The translations under genes and the position numbers were made by a program. DNA of 18,476 bases from Desulfobacterales bacterium (GTDB lineage Bacteria > Desulfobacterota > Dissulfuribacteria > Dissulfuribacterales > JAMONC01). The stretch spans positions 1-18,476 of the forward strand of contig JAMONC010000023.1 in the NCBI GenBank assembly GCA_027066725.1, in the 5' to 3' direction. Of this stretch, positions 7,647-15,774 are shown one piece after another. How positions within the stretch are numbered: position 1 is the stretch's first letter; each line of letters opens with the position of its first letter. The notes under the pieces were generated by a model, which did no database searches, was not told where the DNA came from, and saw nothing but the letters and a program-made list of their open reading frames with translations.

Positions 7647-8486
7647 TTAATGAGGTAAAAATATAAAATCATCCTGCACTTTTTTGGGGAAGATACCTTT
7701 CTCATAACCTATTTTATAAAGCATAGTTAGTGCCTTTTTTCCTTCTTCTGCTAAGTCAATTGTAAAATCATTAACATATAAACTAATATGTTTTAAGATT
7801 ACATCATCATCCAACTCCTGAGCATATCGTTTAATAAATGGCATACATTCTGACTTATGAGAAAAGCTATAAAGCGTGCTTTCTTTAATGGCATTAGAAA
7901 ATTTAGTCAGAACCTCCTTGCTTAACTCTCTTTTCGCTATAATACCACCTAAAGGAATAGGTAAACCTGTAGTATCTTCCCACCATTTGCCAAGATCAGA
8001 GATACAAATTAATCCTTTTTCTTTATAAGTAAATCTAGACTCATGTATGATAACACCAGCATCTACCTCACCTCTAGCTACAGCATCTGGTATTTCATTG
8101 AAATACATAATCTTAGTATGCTCTAATTTAGGTAATAAAAGCTTTAAGAGTAAATGTGCTGTAGTCCATTTACCTGGAATGGCTATAACTTTTTTAGTAA
8201 GTTCATCTAAGCTATAATCTCTTTTAGCAATTAAAAGCGGACCACAACCTCTTCCTAAGGCAGAACCACTTGGAAGAATTACATATTCATCACTTACATA
8301 TCCAAATAAGTGGAAAGAAACCTTACTTATGTCTAACTCTTTTAAAATTACCCTCTTATTAAGTTCTTCAACATCTGAAATTAAGTATTTAAAATCTAAG
8401 TCAAAATTTATCTTATTGTTAATTAAAGCATAAAATATAAATGTATCATTTGGACAACCAGAAAAACCCAATGTAAAACTTTTCAT
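7647..8486 (-). CDS. mqnD: 1,4-dihydroxy-6-naphthoate synthase MqnD
   Basis: This 279-residue enzyme catalyses a late step of the futalosine pathway of menaquinone synthesis, converting cyclic de-hypoxanthine futalosine to 1,4-dihydroxy-6-naphthoate. It has a periplasmic-binding-protein-like fold but no export signal, as expected for this cytoplasmic enzyme. Family marks include the N-terminal LGFSGCPNDTFIFYAL segment, the GSALGRGCGPLL block near residue 80, VDAGVIIHESRFTY in the middle, and GLPIPLGGI. A strong GGGGAGG site lies before the ATG. It begins 14 bases after mqnB, so the two pathway genes are expressed together. Length is normal for the family. Confidence 0.95.
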   Translation of the reverse strand: MKSFTLGFSGCPNDTFIFYALINNKINFDLDFKYLISDVEELNKRVILKELDISKVSFHLFGYVSDEYVILPSGSALGRGCGPLLIAKRDYSLDELTKKVIAIPGKWTTAHLLLKLLLPKLEHTKIMYFNEIPDAVARGEVDAGVIIHESRFTYKEKGLICISDLGKWWEDTTGLPIPLGGIIAKRELSKEVLTKFSNAIKESTLYSFSHKSECMPFIKRYAQELDDDVILKHISLYVNDFTIDLAEEGKKALTMLYKIGYEKGIFPKKVQDDFIFLPH

Positions 8487-8500
8487 GACCTCCCCTGAAA

Positions 8501-9112
8501 CTACAAAATTTTAATGATCTTTTTCAAAGATAATGACAATGACTTTATAGCTTCATCAATTCTCCATAAGTTTATAGGATCACACACAATATTACTAACA
8601 CTTCTTATCTCTAAAAGAGGAATGTTATATAATCTACATACCTTAGCAATAGAAGCCCCTTCCATATTCTCTACGCTGGTATTCCACTTATTTTTTATTC
8701 TATAAGCTCTATCCTCATACATTGTTGAACAACATACAGTTGCAAAATTAACTATTGGGAAATCTAACATTTTGTCTTTAAACAACCAATTCATCTCCTC
8801 TAATAAATTAAAAACAACGTCTTCTTCTGTTAAAACACTAATTGGTTCTTCTTTATCTTTAAAACACCTAGCAATATCTACAAAAATCTCTTTTGAGGCA
8901 ATTACAACATCTCCAATCCCTAATCCTGAATCAGGATAAGCTCCACATACTCCAAAAAGGATTATTAAGTTAGGTAGATAATGCTCTAAAATCTGAGTAA
9001 GTTTTATAGCAGAGAAAACTGGACCAATTCCTATTACAACCTTTTTATAATCTATATCTGATGCAGCCTCTATCTCATAGGATGTAGGAGAAATCATAAG
9101 AATATCTTTCAT
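8501..9112 (-). CDS. mqnB: Futalosine hydrolase MqnB
   Basis: This 203-residue protein belongs to the PNP/MTAN nucleosidase fold. It shows the FGVCGAYP-SGLGIGDVV block (about residues 53-70) and the VENMEGASIA motif (about 147-156), where Glu and Met contact the nucleoside. An R-VSN segment follows near residue 170. In the futalosine menaquinone route it removes hypoxanthine from futalosine to give dehypoxanthinyl futalosine, the precursor handled by MqnC and then MqnD. Pairing with mqnD settles the choice against MTA/SAH nucleosidase. It starts only 3 bases after the permease stop codon, with AAAGG as its ribosome site inside the end of that gene, which implies translational coupling. Confidence 0.93.
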   Translation of the reverse strand: MKDILMISPTSYEIEAASDIDYKKVVIGIGPVFSAIKLTQILEHYLPNLIILFGVCGAYPDSGLGIGDVVIASKEIFVDIARCFKDKEEPISVLTEEDVVFNLLEEMNWLFKDKMLDFPIVNFATVCCSTMYEDRAYRIKNKWNTSVENMEGASIAKVCRLYNIPLLEIRSVSNIVCDPINLWRIDEAIKSLSLSLKKIIKIL

Positions 9113-9115
9113 AGA

Positions 9116-9919
9116 TTAAGCCTTTGAAAAGATAAGCCTTAAACCCAGCAATATACCACTTATTAATACAATACTACCCGCTGCAGGTAAATCCCAATAA
9201 ACAGCAGCAATAAGACCCCCTACCACAGAGATAACTGCGACTAATACAGCTTTAATAACAGCCATTTTAAAACTTGTAGCACCTATAAGTGCTGTTGCAG
9301 CAGGTATTACCATAAGAGCAGCAATAAGTAAAAGTCCAACAACCTTCATACCAATTACCACAGTAACTGCAGAGAGGCTTACAAGCACTATATCAAGTGT
9401 ACGTACTTTTATACCAGAGACTATTGCACTCTCCTGATCAAAACTTGCATATACCAACTCATTAAAAAACAAAGCTAAAACAAGAAGCACTAGAGATGCC
9501 AAAATAGCAGCTATTATCTCTTCTTTAGGCCCTATAGTAAGAAGAGAACCAAAAAAATATGACAAAAGATCAGCATTAAAATCCCCAGCAACTGAGGCAA
9601 GGACAATTCCTAGTGCCATTCCTAAACTACTTAATATCCCGATACCAGTATCTCCACCAAGGCCTGCTTTGTCCTTTAAAAAAACAATTGCAATAGAAGC
9701 CAAAAAACCAAAACCAAGGGATACGAATAAAGGGCTCTTATTTAAAAGAAGGGCAAGAGCAACGCCTCCAAAAGTAACATGGGCAAGCCCATGACCTATC
9801 ATTGCCTCTCGCCTTAAAACCATAAAAAGCCCTAATACTGCACAGCTAATAGATACTAGTAACCCTGCAATAAGAGCACGGTGCATAAATTCATATGAAA
9901 ATATCTCTACAACTTCCAT
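9116..9919 (-). CDS. ABC-3 family metal-ion transporter permease (ZnuB-like)
   Basis: This 267-residue membrane protein has about eight hydrophobic helices and matches the zinc/manganese ABC-3 permease family. Markers are FMHRALIAGLLVSI at the start, LRREAMIGHGLAH-TFGGVA (about residues 36-54), GDTGIGILSS (about 89-98) and G--V-GLLLIAALMVIPAATA (about 186-208). It would form the membrane channel of an importer for Zn, Mn or Fe. The start ATG has a GGAGAG site 8 bases upstream. It is the first gene of this minus-strand cluster. No ATPase (ZnuC) or metal-binding protein (ZnuA) gene is next to it, so those partners must be elsewhere. Which metal it carries cannot be told, so no firm symbol is given. 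Confidence 0.9.
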   Translation of the reverse strand: MEVVEIFSYEFMHRALIAGLLVSISCAVLGLFMVLRREAMIGHGLAHVTFGGVALALLLNKSPLFVSLGFGFLASIAIVFLKDKAGLGGDTGIGILSSLGMALGIVLASVAGDFNADLLSYFFGSLLTIGPKEEIIAAILASLVLLVLALFFNELVYASFDQESAIVSGIKVRTLDIVLVSLSAVTVVIGMKVVGLLLIAALMVIPAATALIGATSFKMAVIKAVLVAVISVVGGLIAAVYWDLPAAGSIVLISGILLGLRLIFSKA

Positions 9920-10019
9920 ATGATCAACTCTCCATATATCTTATTAATGCGAAGTCTACACTTTTTTATAAACATTACAACAAAACAAAAAATCCTCTAA
10001 TACCATAATCACTTTTTAG

Positions 10020-10047
10020 TTGTTTTAGTTTTTAATTGTGGTAAAAT
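10020..10047 (+). promoter_or_regulatory. Sigma-70-type promoter for the siroheme-type protein gene
   Basis: A -35-like TTGTTT (10020-10025) and a -10 box TAAAAT (10042-10047) are separated by 16 bases. They lie about 33 bases upstream of the ATG at 10080, which also has an AAAGAGG ribosome site. The divergent spacer 9920-10079 must also serve the minus-strand permease gene, for which I see no clear promoter. I found no convincing Zur/Fur-like dyad in it. Confidence 0.6.
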
Positions 10048-10079
10048 AGTAACTAAATACCAAAAAGAAAGAGGTAATA

Positions 10080-10739
10080 ATGAGAGATCCTCAGCTACTT
10101 ATTAATCAAACCTTATTAAAAGGCTACAGCCTTAAAACATGTTTTGGCATAAAGGGTTGTCCTAATAGAGTTACAGAAAGTGGAAAACTGGTAGATAAGA
10201 TTGAGGAAATCTTAAAATCAAAAAATCTAAAAGAGTTTTTAGAAAAAAAGATACTAGGGGAAATAAGGCCCCATCATCAATTTAGTATAGCAATATCAGA
10301 TTGCCCAAATGCATGTTCTAGACCCCAAATAGTAGACATAGGAATTATAGGAACTAGTTATCCTGAAATATCAGACTCTAAATGTAAGGGATGTGGCAAT
10401 TGTGTAGATAGCTGTGAAGAAGATGCTATAACTCTTCTAGAATCGCCAAATCTTCCTATGATAGATCCTGAAAAGTGTTTAGGCTGTGGACAATGTGTAA
10501 AAAGTTGTCCTACAGGAACCCTTAAAAATGGGAAAACAGGCTATCGTATATTGCTAGGGGGGAAACTAGGCAGACATCCTCAACTAGGCTATGAACTTAA
10601 AGGATTATTCTCTGATACCCAAGTTTTATCTATTTTAAAGAAAACACTTGATTTTTATATAGAAAAAAATCAAAAAGGAGAACGATTAGGCGAAATATTA
10701 AATAGGGTAGGCATAAGAAATTTAATTAATATCCTTTAA
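10080..10739 (+). CDS. Short siroheme/[4Fe-4S] reductase-like protein with two ferredoxin clusters
   Basis: This 219-residue cytoplasmic protein carries the siroheme-[4Fe-4S] signature C-x5-C (Cys21, Cys27) and C-x3-C (Cys75, Cys79) of sulfite/nitrite reductases. An inserted two-cluster ferredoxin follows (Cys102/105/108/112 and Cys133/136/139/143), then the conserved GYRILLGGKLGRHP segment (about 154-167). The layout matches the second half of AsrC- or Fsr-like proteins. The N-terminal half-domain usually found ahead of C-x5-C is missing, and an in-frame stop 30 bases upstream of the ATG shows it is not simply mis-started. It may be a small reductase or an electron-transfer protein; sulfite reduction is not proven. 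It has its own promoter and is followed 18 bases later by a zinc-ribbon gene. Confidence 0.85.
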   Translation: MRDPQLLINQTLLKGYSLKTCFGIKGCPNRVTESGKLVDKIEEILKSKNLKEFLEKKILGEIRPHHQFSIAISDCPNACSRPQIVDIGIIGTSYPEISDSKCKGCGNCVDSCEEDAITLLESPNLPMIDPEKCLGCGQCVKSCPTGTLKNGKTGYRILLGGKLGRHPQLGYELKGLFSDTQVLSILKKTLDFYIEKNQKGERLGEILNRVGIRNLINIL

Positions 10740-10757
10740 AATTACTATGGAGATATC

Positions 10758-11012
10758 ATGAAATGTCCAGGACAAGATACAAGATATTGGAAACCTGATG
10801 CTATTTTTGAAATAAAATGTCCTAAATGCGGTAATACTATAGAATTCTTTAAAGACGATACAACTAGAATATGTTCTAACTGTGGACAAAAAATAAGAAA
10901 TCCTAAATTAGACCTTGGCTGTGCCCAATATTGTCCTTATGCTAAGCAGTGTCTTAGAGAATTTAAGGAAATAGATATAAACGAAGTAAAACAGCTTTTA
11001 AAAATTAAATAA
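10758..11012 (+). CDS. Small cysteine-rich zinc-ribbon protein, function unknown
   Basis: This 84-residue protein has a zinc-ribbon made of CPKCG (Cys21, Cys24) and CSNCG (Cys39, Cys42). Cys3 and a C-x3-C-x5-C set (Cys55, Cys59, Cys65) could form a second metal or iron-sulfur site. The opening MKCPGQDTRYWKP and the middle EFFKDD stretch look like a conserved family I associate with sulfate-reducer-type genomes, but no function is known to me. It has a GGAG site, lies 18 bases behind the siroheme-type gene and is probably co-transcribed with it. It may serve as a metal-binding, redox or assembly partner (inference). It is soluble, with no signal peptide or membrane segment. Confidence 0.8.
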   Translation: MKCPGQDTRYWKPDAIFEIKCPKCGNTIEFFKDDTTRICSNCGQKIRNPKLDLGCAQYCPYAKQCLREFKEIDINEVKQLLKIK

Positions 11013-11030
11013 ATTCAAAATAATTTATTT
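11007..11030 (+). terminator. A/T-only inverted repeat at the end of the siroheme/zinc-ribbon unit
   Basis: A perfect 9-bp inverted repeat (11007-11015 with 11022-11030, loop of 6) overlaps the stop codon of the zinc-ribbon gene. It has no G or C pairs and no T-run after it, so it is at best a weak terminator. Confidence 0.3.
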
Positions 11031-11076
11031 AGTATCTTATAAATTTCTTAATATTCAAAAAATAAACAAAACAAGA

Positions 11077-11104
11077 TTGCCAATCGAATAAAATTCTTTA
11101 TAAT
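11077..11104 (+). promoter_or_regulatory. Sigma-70 promoter for the rpoZ-dnaJ cluster
   Basis: TTGCCA (11077-11082) and a perfect TATAAT (11099-11104) are 16 bases apart, which is the best promoter match in the window. Transcription would start near 11111, leaving a leader of about 115 bases before rpoZ. That leader holds a small 5-bp hairpin followed by six T (11123-11142), too weak to call an attenuator. Nothing else is seen in the 214-base spacer 11013-11226. Confidence 0.65.
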
Positions 11105-11226
11105 ATTCTATTTCTAAGATTTTTGGACTTATCCAATTTTTTATAGTTTATAAAGAGTCTTTAAGTATTATTTTAAAAATATATAACGATAAAAAAATTA
11201 AAAAAGTGAATTAGCCGGAGGATATT

Positions 11227-11502
11227 ATGGCAAGAGTCACTGTAGAAGATTGTCTAGTACATGTTCCTAGCCGATTTGAACTTGTTTATCTTGCAGTAGA
11301 ACGAGTAAAACAATTAAGAAAAGGGGCTGAACCTTTAGTAAAATGTAAAAATAAAGAAATAGTTTTAGCTCTTAGAGAGATAGCTGCAGGAAAAGTTAGA
11401 TTTGATAATCTTGAAGAACTTGCTAAAGAGGCAGAAGAAAAAAAGGTCTTTAAGACTCTTCAACAGGCAGAATTACTTGATACAAACAAAAAGAGCAAGT
11501 AG
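11227..11502 (+). CDS. rpoZ: RNA polymerase omega subunit
   Basis: This 91-residue protein starts MARVTVEDCL and has the omega core RFELVYLAVERVKQLRKGA (about residues 17-35) and VLALREIAAGKVRF (about 47-60), as in E. coli RpoZ. Omega helps assemble and stabilise RNA polymerase around beta-prime and in many bacteria forms part of a ppGpp site. The ribosome site GGAGG is 6 bases before the ATG. It is the first gene of a plus-strand run, 15 bases before dnaJ. The cluster also contains a DksA/TraR protein, so two polymerase-associated proteins tied to the stringent response are encoded together. Confidence 0.92.
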   Translation: MARVTVEDCLVHVPSRFELVYLAVERVKQLRKGAEPLVKCKNKEIVLALREIAAGKVRFDNLEELAKEAEEKKVFKTLQQAELLDTNKKSK

Positions 11503-11517
11503 AGACGGTGATGGCCT

Positions 11518-12660
11518 ATGGCACCTAAAAGAGATTATTACGAAATACTTGGAGTACCTAGAAATGCTACAGAAGAAGAGATTAAAAAGGCCTATCGTAA
11601 GCTTGCTCTAAAGTACCATCCAGATAGAAACCCTGGCAATAAGGAAGCAGAAGAACGTTTTAAAGAAGCTGCAGAGGCCTATGAAGTACTACGAGATCCA
11701 GAAAAGAGACGTGCTTATGATCTTGGCGGACATGAAGGAGTAGCAGGAACTGGATTTACAGGATTTTCTGGATATGAAGATATATTTAGATCTTTTAGTG
11801 ATCTATTTAATGAATTTTTTAACTTTGGTAGTTCAGGAAAGCATTCAGAATTTTATGAACCAGGTGCAGATATAAGATATGATCTTGCAATTACATTTGA
11901 AGAAGCTGCTAAAGGAACTGAAACAGAAATAGAAGTTAATCGTATGATTATATGTCCTGAATGCCAGGGTACAGGTCTTTCAGAAAAATCCAAACGTATT
12001 ACATGCCCTACATGTAGAGGGACTGGACAAGTTGTAAGCTCTGGTGGTTTCTTTCGTATTGCAACAGTATGTCCTCAATGTAATGGTGAAGGAGTAATTA
12101 TTGTAGATCCATGTAAAAGATGTAAAGGCGAAGGTAGGATTAGAGCCAAAGAAAGAGTTAAAATAAAAATACCTGCGGGAGTTGATACTGGCTCTCGTTT
12201 AAGATTAAGAGGAGAAGGTGATGCAGGGCTAAAAGGTGCACCTGCGGGAGACTTATATATCGTTATCCATGTAGAACAACATGAGATATTTCAAAGAAGA
12301 GGAGATGATGTATATCTAAAAATACCTATTACTATTGCTCAAGCAGCATTGGGAGATCAAGTTGAAGTACCTACTTTATATGGTACAAAAACTATAGAAA
12401 TACCACCAGGGACTCAAAATGGTAATATATTTAAGCTTAAAGGATTAGGATTCCCAAATCTTAGAGGATTTAGCCAAGGAGATCAATTAATAGAGGTAGA
12501 AGTCCAAATACCTACCAATTTAACTCCTCGCCAAAAGGAACTGCTTGAGGAATTTGATCAAATTGAACGAGAAAAACAAAAAGGTGCAAAAGGATTCTTC
12601 CATAGAATATTTAGTAAACACAAATATCAAAAACAGAAACATAGATCAAAACAGCAATAG
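11518..12660 (+). CDS. dnaJ: Chaperone DnaJ (Hsp40, type A)
   Basis: This 380-residue co-chaperone is complete. The J-domain (about residues 5-70) has HPD at 34-36, needed to stimulate the DnaK ATPase. A short Gly/Phe-rich linker follows (about 71-110). The zinc domain has four C-x2-C-x-G-x-G motifs at 146-153, 163-170, 185-192 and 199-206, followed by the C-terminal substrate-binding domains. A Lys-rich tail ends the protein. No dnaK or grpE is in the window; placement after rpoZ is unusual compared with the common grpE-dnaK-dnaJ order. The ribosome site is weak (a GGTGATGG stretch), so translation may partly depend on rpoZ 15 bases upstream. No heat-shock (CIRCE-type) dyad was seen ahead of it. 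Confidence 0.95.
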   Translation: MAPKRDYYEILGVPRNATEEEIKKAYRKLALKYHPDRNPGNKEAEERFKEAAEAYEVLRDPEKRRAYDLGGHEGVAGTGFTGFSGYEDIFRSFSDLFNEFFNFGSSGKHSEFYEPGADIRYDLAITFEEAAKGTETEIEVNRMIICPECQGTGLSEKSKRITCPTCRGTGQVVSSGGFFRIATVCPQCNGEGVIIVDPCKRCKGEGRIRAKERVKIKIPAGVDTGSRLRLRGEGDAGLKGAPAGDLYIVIHVEQHEIFQRRGDDVYLKIPITIAQAALGDQVEVPTLYGTKTIEIPPGTQNGNIFKLKGLGFPNLRGFSQGDQLIEVEVQIPTNLTPRQKELLEEFDQIEREKQKGAKGFFHRIFSKHKYQKQKHRSKQQ

Positions 12661-12676
12661 AAGGGCCTGAGAAGAA

Positions 12677-13165
12677 ATGAATTTAGATCACTTCACCCAT
12701 ATAGATGAAAAAGGGCGAGCTAGAATGGTTGATGTTAGTGAAAAAAAAGAGACCGTTCGATTTGCTCAGGCCCAAGCAGAAATAGAATTAGGTGAAAAGG
12801 CATTTAATCTCTTAATTAAAGGAGAAATTGCAAAAGGAGATGTATTTGCAGTAGCAAGAGTCGCCGGAATAATGGCAGCTAAAAAAGTAGATGAACTAAT
12901 CCCGCTTTGCCATCCACTTCCAATACAATTTGTAGAAATAGATTTTATTTCTAATCCAAAAGATTATTCTATAATTATAGAATCAAGAGTAAAATTAAAA
13001 GGTGTAACGGGAGTAGAAATGGAAGCACTTACTGCAGTAAGTGTTGCAGCTTTGACTATATATGACATGTGTAAAGCTGTACACAAGGGAATCCGTATAA
13101 AAGATATAAAGCTCATTAAGAAGTCGGGAGGCAAAAGCGGTACCTGGACAAGAGAAGGAGGATAA
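12677..13165 (+). CDS. moaC: Cyclic pyranopterin monophosphate synthase MoaC
   Basis: This 162-residue enzyme of molybdenum/tungsten cofactor synthesis converts the MoaA product (3',8-cyclo-7,8-dihydro-GTP) to cyclic pyranopterin monophosphate. Family motifs are present in order: MVDVSEK (17-23), LIPLCHPLPI (74-83), GVTGVEMEALTAVSVAALT (109-127), YDMCKA (129-134, holding the likely catalytic Asp130 and Lys133) and KSGGKSG (149-155). Length is normal. It starts 16 bases after dnaJ, with only a modest GAGAAG site, and its own last codons supply the GGAGG site for the next gene. No other moa gene is in the window. It suggests the host uses molybdo- or tungsto-enzymes. Confidence 0.95.
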   Translation: MNLDHFTHIDEKGRARMVDVSEKKETVRFAQAQAEIELGEKAFNLLIKGEIAKGDVFAVARVAGIMAAKKVDELIPLCHPLPIQFVEIDFISNPKDYSIIIESRVKLKGVTGVEMEALTAVSVAALTIYDMCKAVHKGIRIKDIKLIKKSGGKSGTWTREGG

Positions 13166-13168
13166 TCT

Positions 13169-13531
13169 ATGGATCAAGCACAACTTGAATACTTCCGTGC
13201 TTTACTTCAAAAAAAACTAGATGAGCTATTAAATGAAGCCGATAAAACTATTGAAGAAATGACAGATCAAGATGGACACTATCCTGATCCAACTGATAGG
13301 GCAGCTATAGAATCTGATAGAAGTTTTGAGCTACGTATTAGGGATAGAGAGAGAAAATTAATTCAAAAAATAAAAAAAGCCCTTGAAAGAATAGATGATG
13401 GTACATATGGCATATGTGAAGAATGTGGTGAGGATATTGGTTTTAAACGCCTTGAAGCAAGACCCGTGACAACACTGTGTATAAAATGTAAAGAGAGACA
13501 AGAAAGAGAAGAAAAGGCAAGAGGTGAATAA
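13169..13531 (+). CDS. DksA/TraR-family C4 zinc-finger transcription regulator
   Basis: This 120-residue protein has a coiled-coil hairpin (about residues 5-75) with the tip motif YPDPTDRA. Asp40 and Asp43 correspond to the two tip aspartates of E. coli DksA that reach into the polymerase secondary channel. The zinc finger (Cys83, Cys86, Cys104, Cys107; C-x2-C-x17-C-x2-C) follows, then a charged tail. It is shorter than E. coli DksA (about 151 residues), lacking part of the N-terminus, which is common outside Gammaproteobacteria. It should alter promoter choice with ppGpp during nutrient stress. Its ATG lies 3 bases after the moaC stop, with the GGAGG site inside moaC, so translation is coupled. 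DksA is the likely name, but TraR/YocK-type proteins look similar. Confidence 0.9.
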   Translation: MDQAQLEYFRALLQKKLDELLNEADKTIEEMTDQDGHYPDPTDRAAIESDRSFELRIRDRERKLIQKIKKALERIDDGTYGICEECGEDIGFKRLEARPVTTLCIKCKERQEREEKARGE

Positions 13532-13564
13532 TATTTATTTTTTTAATTAATTAGGTAAAAAATT

Positions 13565-15751
13565 ATGAGATTTCCTCTAAAGGTGCTATTTTTATGGCAC
13601 ATGCACCAACCTCTTTATATTGACCCTTTCCAAAATCGTTTTTGTATGCCTTGGGTAAGAATCCATGCTATAAAGGCATACTCTGATATGGTTTCAGTTC
13701 TTGAAGAAAATCCAAATGCCAGAGTTACAGTAAATCTTGTGCCTTCTCTATTAGCACAAATAGAAGCTTACTGTAATGGGATGAGTGATGATTTTCTAGA
13801 TATATCTAGAAAACCTGCATCAGAATTAACTCCAGATGAACAAAATTTTATACTAACTAGATTTTTTAGTTGTAATTGGCCTACGATGGTATATCCATAT
13901 CCGAGATATTCTCAACTTCTCTCTCTAAGGGGGAAAGAACTAGATCCGACAAACCTAAGTACAATAAGAGATAAATTCTCTACGCAAGACTTTTTAGATT
14001 TACAGGTATGGTTCAATCTTACTTGGATAGGATTTTCCAATAGAAAAGACCCTTTTATAAAAGGGCTTTTAAAAAAAGAACGGCTTTTTACAGAAGAAGA
14101 AAAAAACGAATTATTAGATTTTCATTTAAAATTACTATCTCAAGTAACTAAAAGATACAAAAATCTTTGGGAAAAAGGACAGATTGAGCTATCTACTAGT
14201 CCATTTTATCATCCCATTTTACCCCTTTTAATAGATACAGATTGTGCTAAAAGGGCTATGCCCCATGTAAATCTTCCTCCTAGGTTCCACTATCCTGAAG
14301 ATGCTAAGGAACATTTAATAAAGGCCAAAAATTATTTTAAAGAACATCTAGGAAAAGAACCCATAGGACTTTGGCCATCTGAAGGATCAGTATCGCCTGA
14401 ATTGATTCCAATAGTACAGGAAGTAGGCTTTAGTTGGGCTGCCACAGATGAAGAAATATTATTTAACTCTTTAGAGTATCATGACTCTACAGCTTTATTT
14501 CAACCCTATCGAGTCGAAGTCGAAGGTGGCTCTATAAATATGGTTTTTAGGCATCATCGCCTTTCAGACCTAATAGGTTTTGTATATCAAAAAAATGATC
14601 CAAATCAGGCAGTAGATGATTTTATAGCCAGGCTTTCTGGTATACAAGATATGTGTCAAGAGATGGGAAGAGCTGCTACTGTAGCAGTCATATTAGATGG
14701 AGAAAACCCCTGGGAATATTATCCAGATGGTGGAGAGGCATTTTTAACAAAACTGTATGATAGATTATCTAAGCATCCAGAAATTGATATGATGACAATA
14801 TCAGAGGCAATAGAGGAAATTCCTCCTCAGAAAACATTAAATAAACTACATACAGGCTCTTGGATAAATCATGACTTTGGAATATGGATTGGTGGCGTAG
14901 AAGAAAACAAGGCATGGTCATATCTGGGGAAAGCAAGGGCTGAATTTGAAAGAATAAAACAAAAAGATGAGATTGATAAACAGGCAATAGAAGAAGCTAA
15001 AGAAGCAATAATGGCTGCAGAAGGTAGCGATTGGTTTTGGTGGTATGGAGACCAGTTTGTTTCAGATTTTGCCTTTGAGTTTGATAGATTGTTTAGAGCT
15101 CATTTACAACATATGTATAAAAGCTTAGGGCTTTGGGTACCTGAAGATTTGAATATACCAATAAGAAGAGCTCATGAAGTAATACCAAGTAGAGAACCAA
15201 GGGGTTTTATACAACCAGAAATAGATGGGAAGCTTTCTCATTATCTTGAATGGACAGGAAGTGGTCTTCTTATTTTATCAGATCGTGGCGGAGCTATGCA
15301 TCAAGGACAAGCCCTTTTAAAAGAGATCCGCTGGGGTTTTGATCTTGAGAATTTTTACTTAAGGCTTGATCCTAGAAACAAGGGGTTCAGTGAATGGGAA
15401 GAAGGAACAAGTTTATCTATTATACAAGAAGCTAGAGAAAAAGAATTCCGTTTAGTTTTAAAGCTTATAGAAAAAGCTCTACCAGAAAGTGGTCCTGCAA
15501 AATGGGAACTTGAATTTTTTATAGATGAAGAAAAAAAAGACCCAAAAGAGTGTGGAATCAAATGGGCTTCTTATTTTATAGTTGAGATATCTATACCATT
15601 TTCTTGTTATGGCATAGAACAAGGGGAACATCTTAAAGTATACATAGAGATAGCCAAGGGGGGACTTGTTCAAGATAGATGGCCTAGACAAGGCTATATA
15701 GTAGTAACACGTCCAGATGAAGATTATGAAAGACGTATATGGCTTGTTTAA
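13565..15751 (+). CDS. Glycoside hydrolase family 57 protein (alpha-glucan acting)
   Basis: This 728-residue enzyme has a GH57 catalytic (beta/alpha)7 barrel over roughly residues 5-430. The conserved motifs are visible: HMHQP (12-16), GLWPSEGSVS with the expected nucleophile Glu273, and VILDGENPWEYYPDGG with the expected acid/base Asp378. After the barrel comes a conserved region with SDWFWWYGD (about residues 479-487) and a C-terminal beta-rich domain. GH57 enzymes hydrolyse or rearrange alpha-1,4/1,6-glucans (amylase, amylopullulanase, 4-alpha-glucanotransferase, branching enzyme). There is no signal peptide, so it acts inside the cell, probably on stored glucan. It lies 33 bases behind the DksA-like gene and 23 bases ahead of galT, which points to a shared glucan/sugar-nucleotide role. 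Exact specificity cannot be read. Confidence 0.92.
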   Translation: MRFPLKVLFLWHMHQPLYIDPFQNRFCMPWVRIHAIKAYSDMVSVLEENPNARVTVNLVPSLLAQIEAYCNGMSDDFLDISRKPASELTPDEQNFILTRFFSCNWPTMVYPYPRYSQLLSLRGKELDPTNLSTIRDKFSTQDFLDLQVWFNLTWIGFSNRKDPFIKGLLKKERLFTEEEKNELLDFHLKLLSQVTKRYKNLWEKGQIELSTSPFYHPILPLLIDTDCAKRAMPHVNLPPRFHYPEDAKEHLIKAKNYFKEHLGKEPIGLWPSEGSVSPELIPIVQEVGFSWAATDEEILFNSLEYHDSTALFQPYRVEVEGGSINMVFRHHRLSDLIGFVYQKNDPNQAVDDFIARLSGIQDMCQEMGRAATVAVILDGENPWEYYPDGGEAFLTKLYDRLSKHPEIDMMTISEAIEEIPPQKTLNKLHTGSWINHDFGIWIGGVEENKAWSYLGKARAEFERIKQKDEIDKQAIEEAKEAIMAAEGSDWFWWYGDQFVSDFAFEFDRLFRAHLQHMYKSLGLWVPEDLNIPIRRAHEVIPSREPRGFIQPEIDGKLSHYLEWTGSGLLILSDRGGAMHQGQALLKEIRWGFDLENFYLRLDPRNKGFSEWEEGTSLSIIQEAREKEFRLVLKLIEKALPESGPAKWELEFFIDEEKKDPKECGIKWASYFIVEISIPFSCYGIEQGEHLKVYIEIAKGGLVQDRWPRQGYIVVTRPDEDYERRIWLV

Positions 15752-15774
15752 AATAACTAGGGGGAGGTTTATTA

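Noticed and set aside
7575..7649. Direct repeat of 11 bases (CTTAATTATTA) at 7575-7585 and 7639-7649
   Set aside because: It is made of A/T-rich sequence and likely to occur by chance here; one copy overlaps the mqnD stop codon. No att-site or regulator logic supports it.
9920..10079. Possible Zur/Fur operator in the divergent spacer before the metal permease
   Set aside because: No dyad close to known Zur, Fur or MntR boxes could be found; only short A/T-rich similarities.
11402..11611. Plus-strand frame bridging rpoZ and dnaJ
   Set aside because: It overlaps both genes in another frame and is Lys/Leu-rich low-complexity translation without a start signal.
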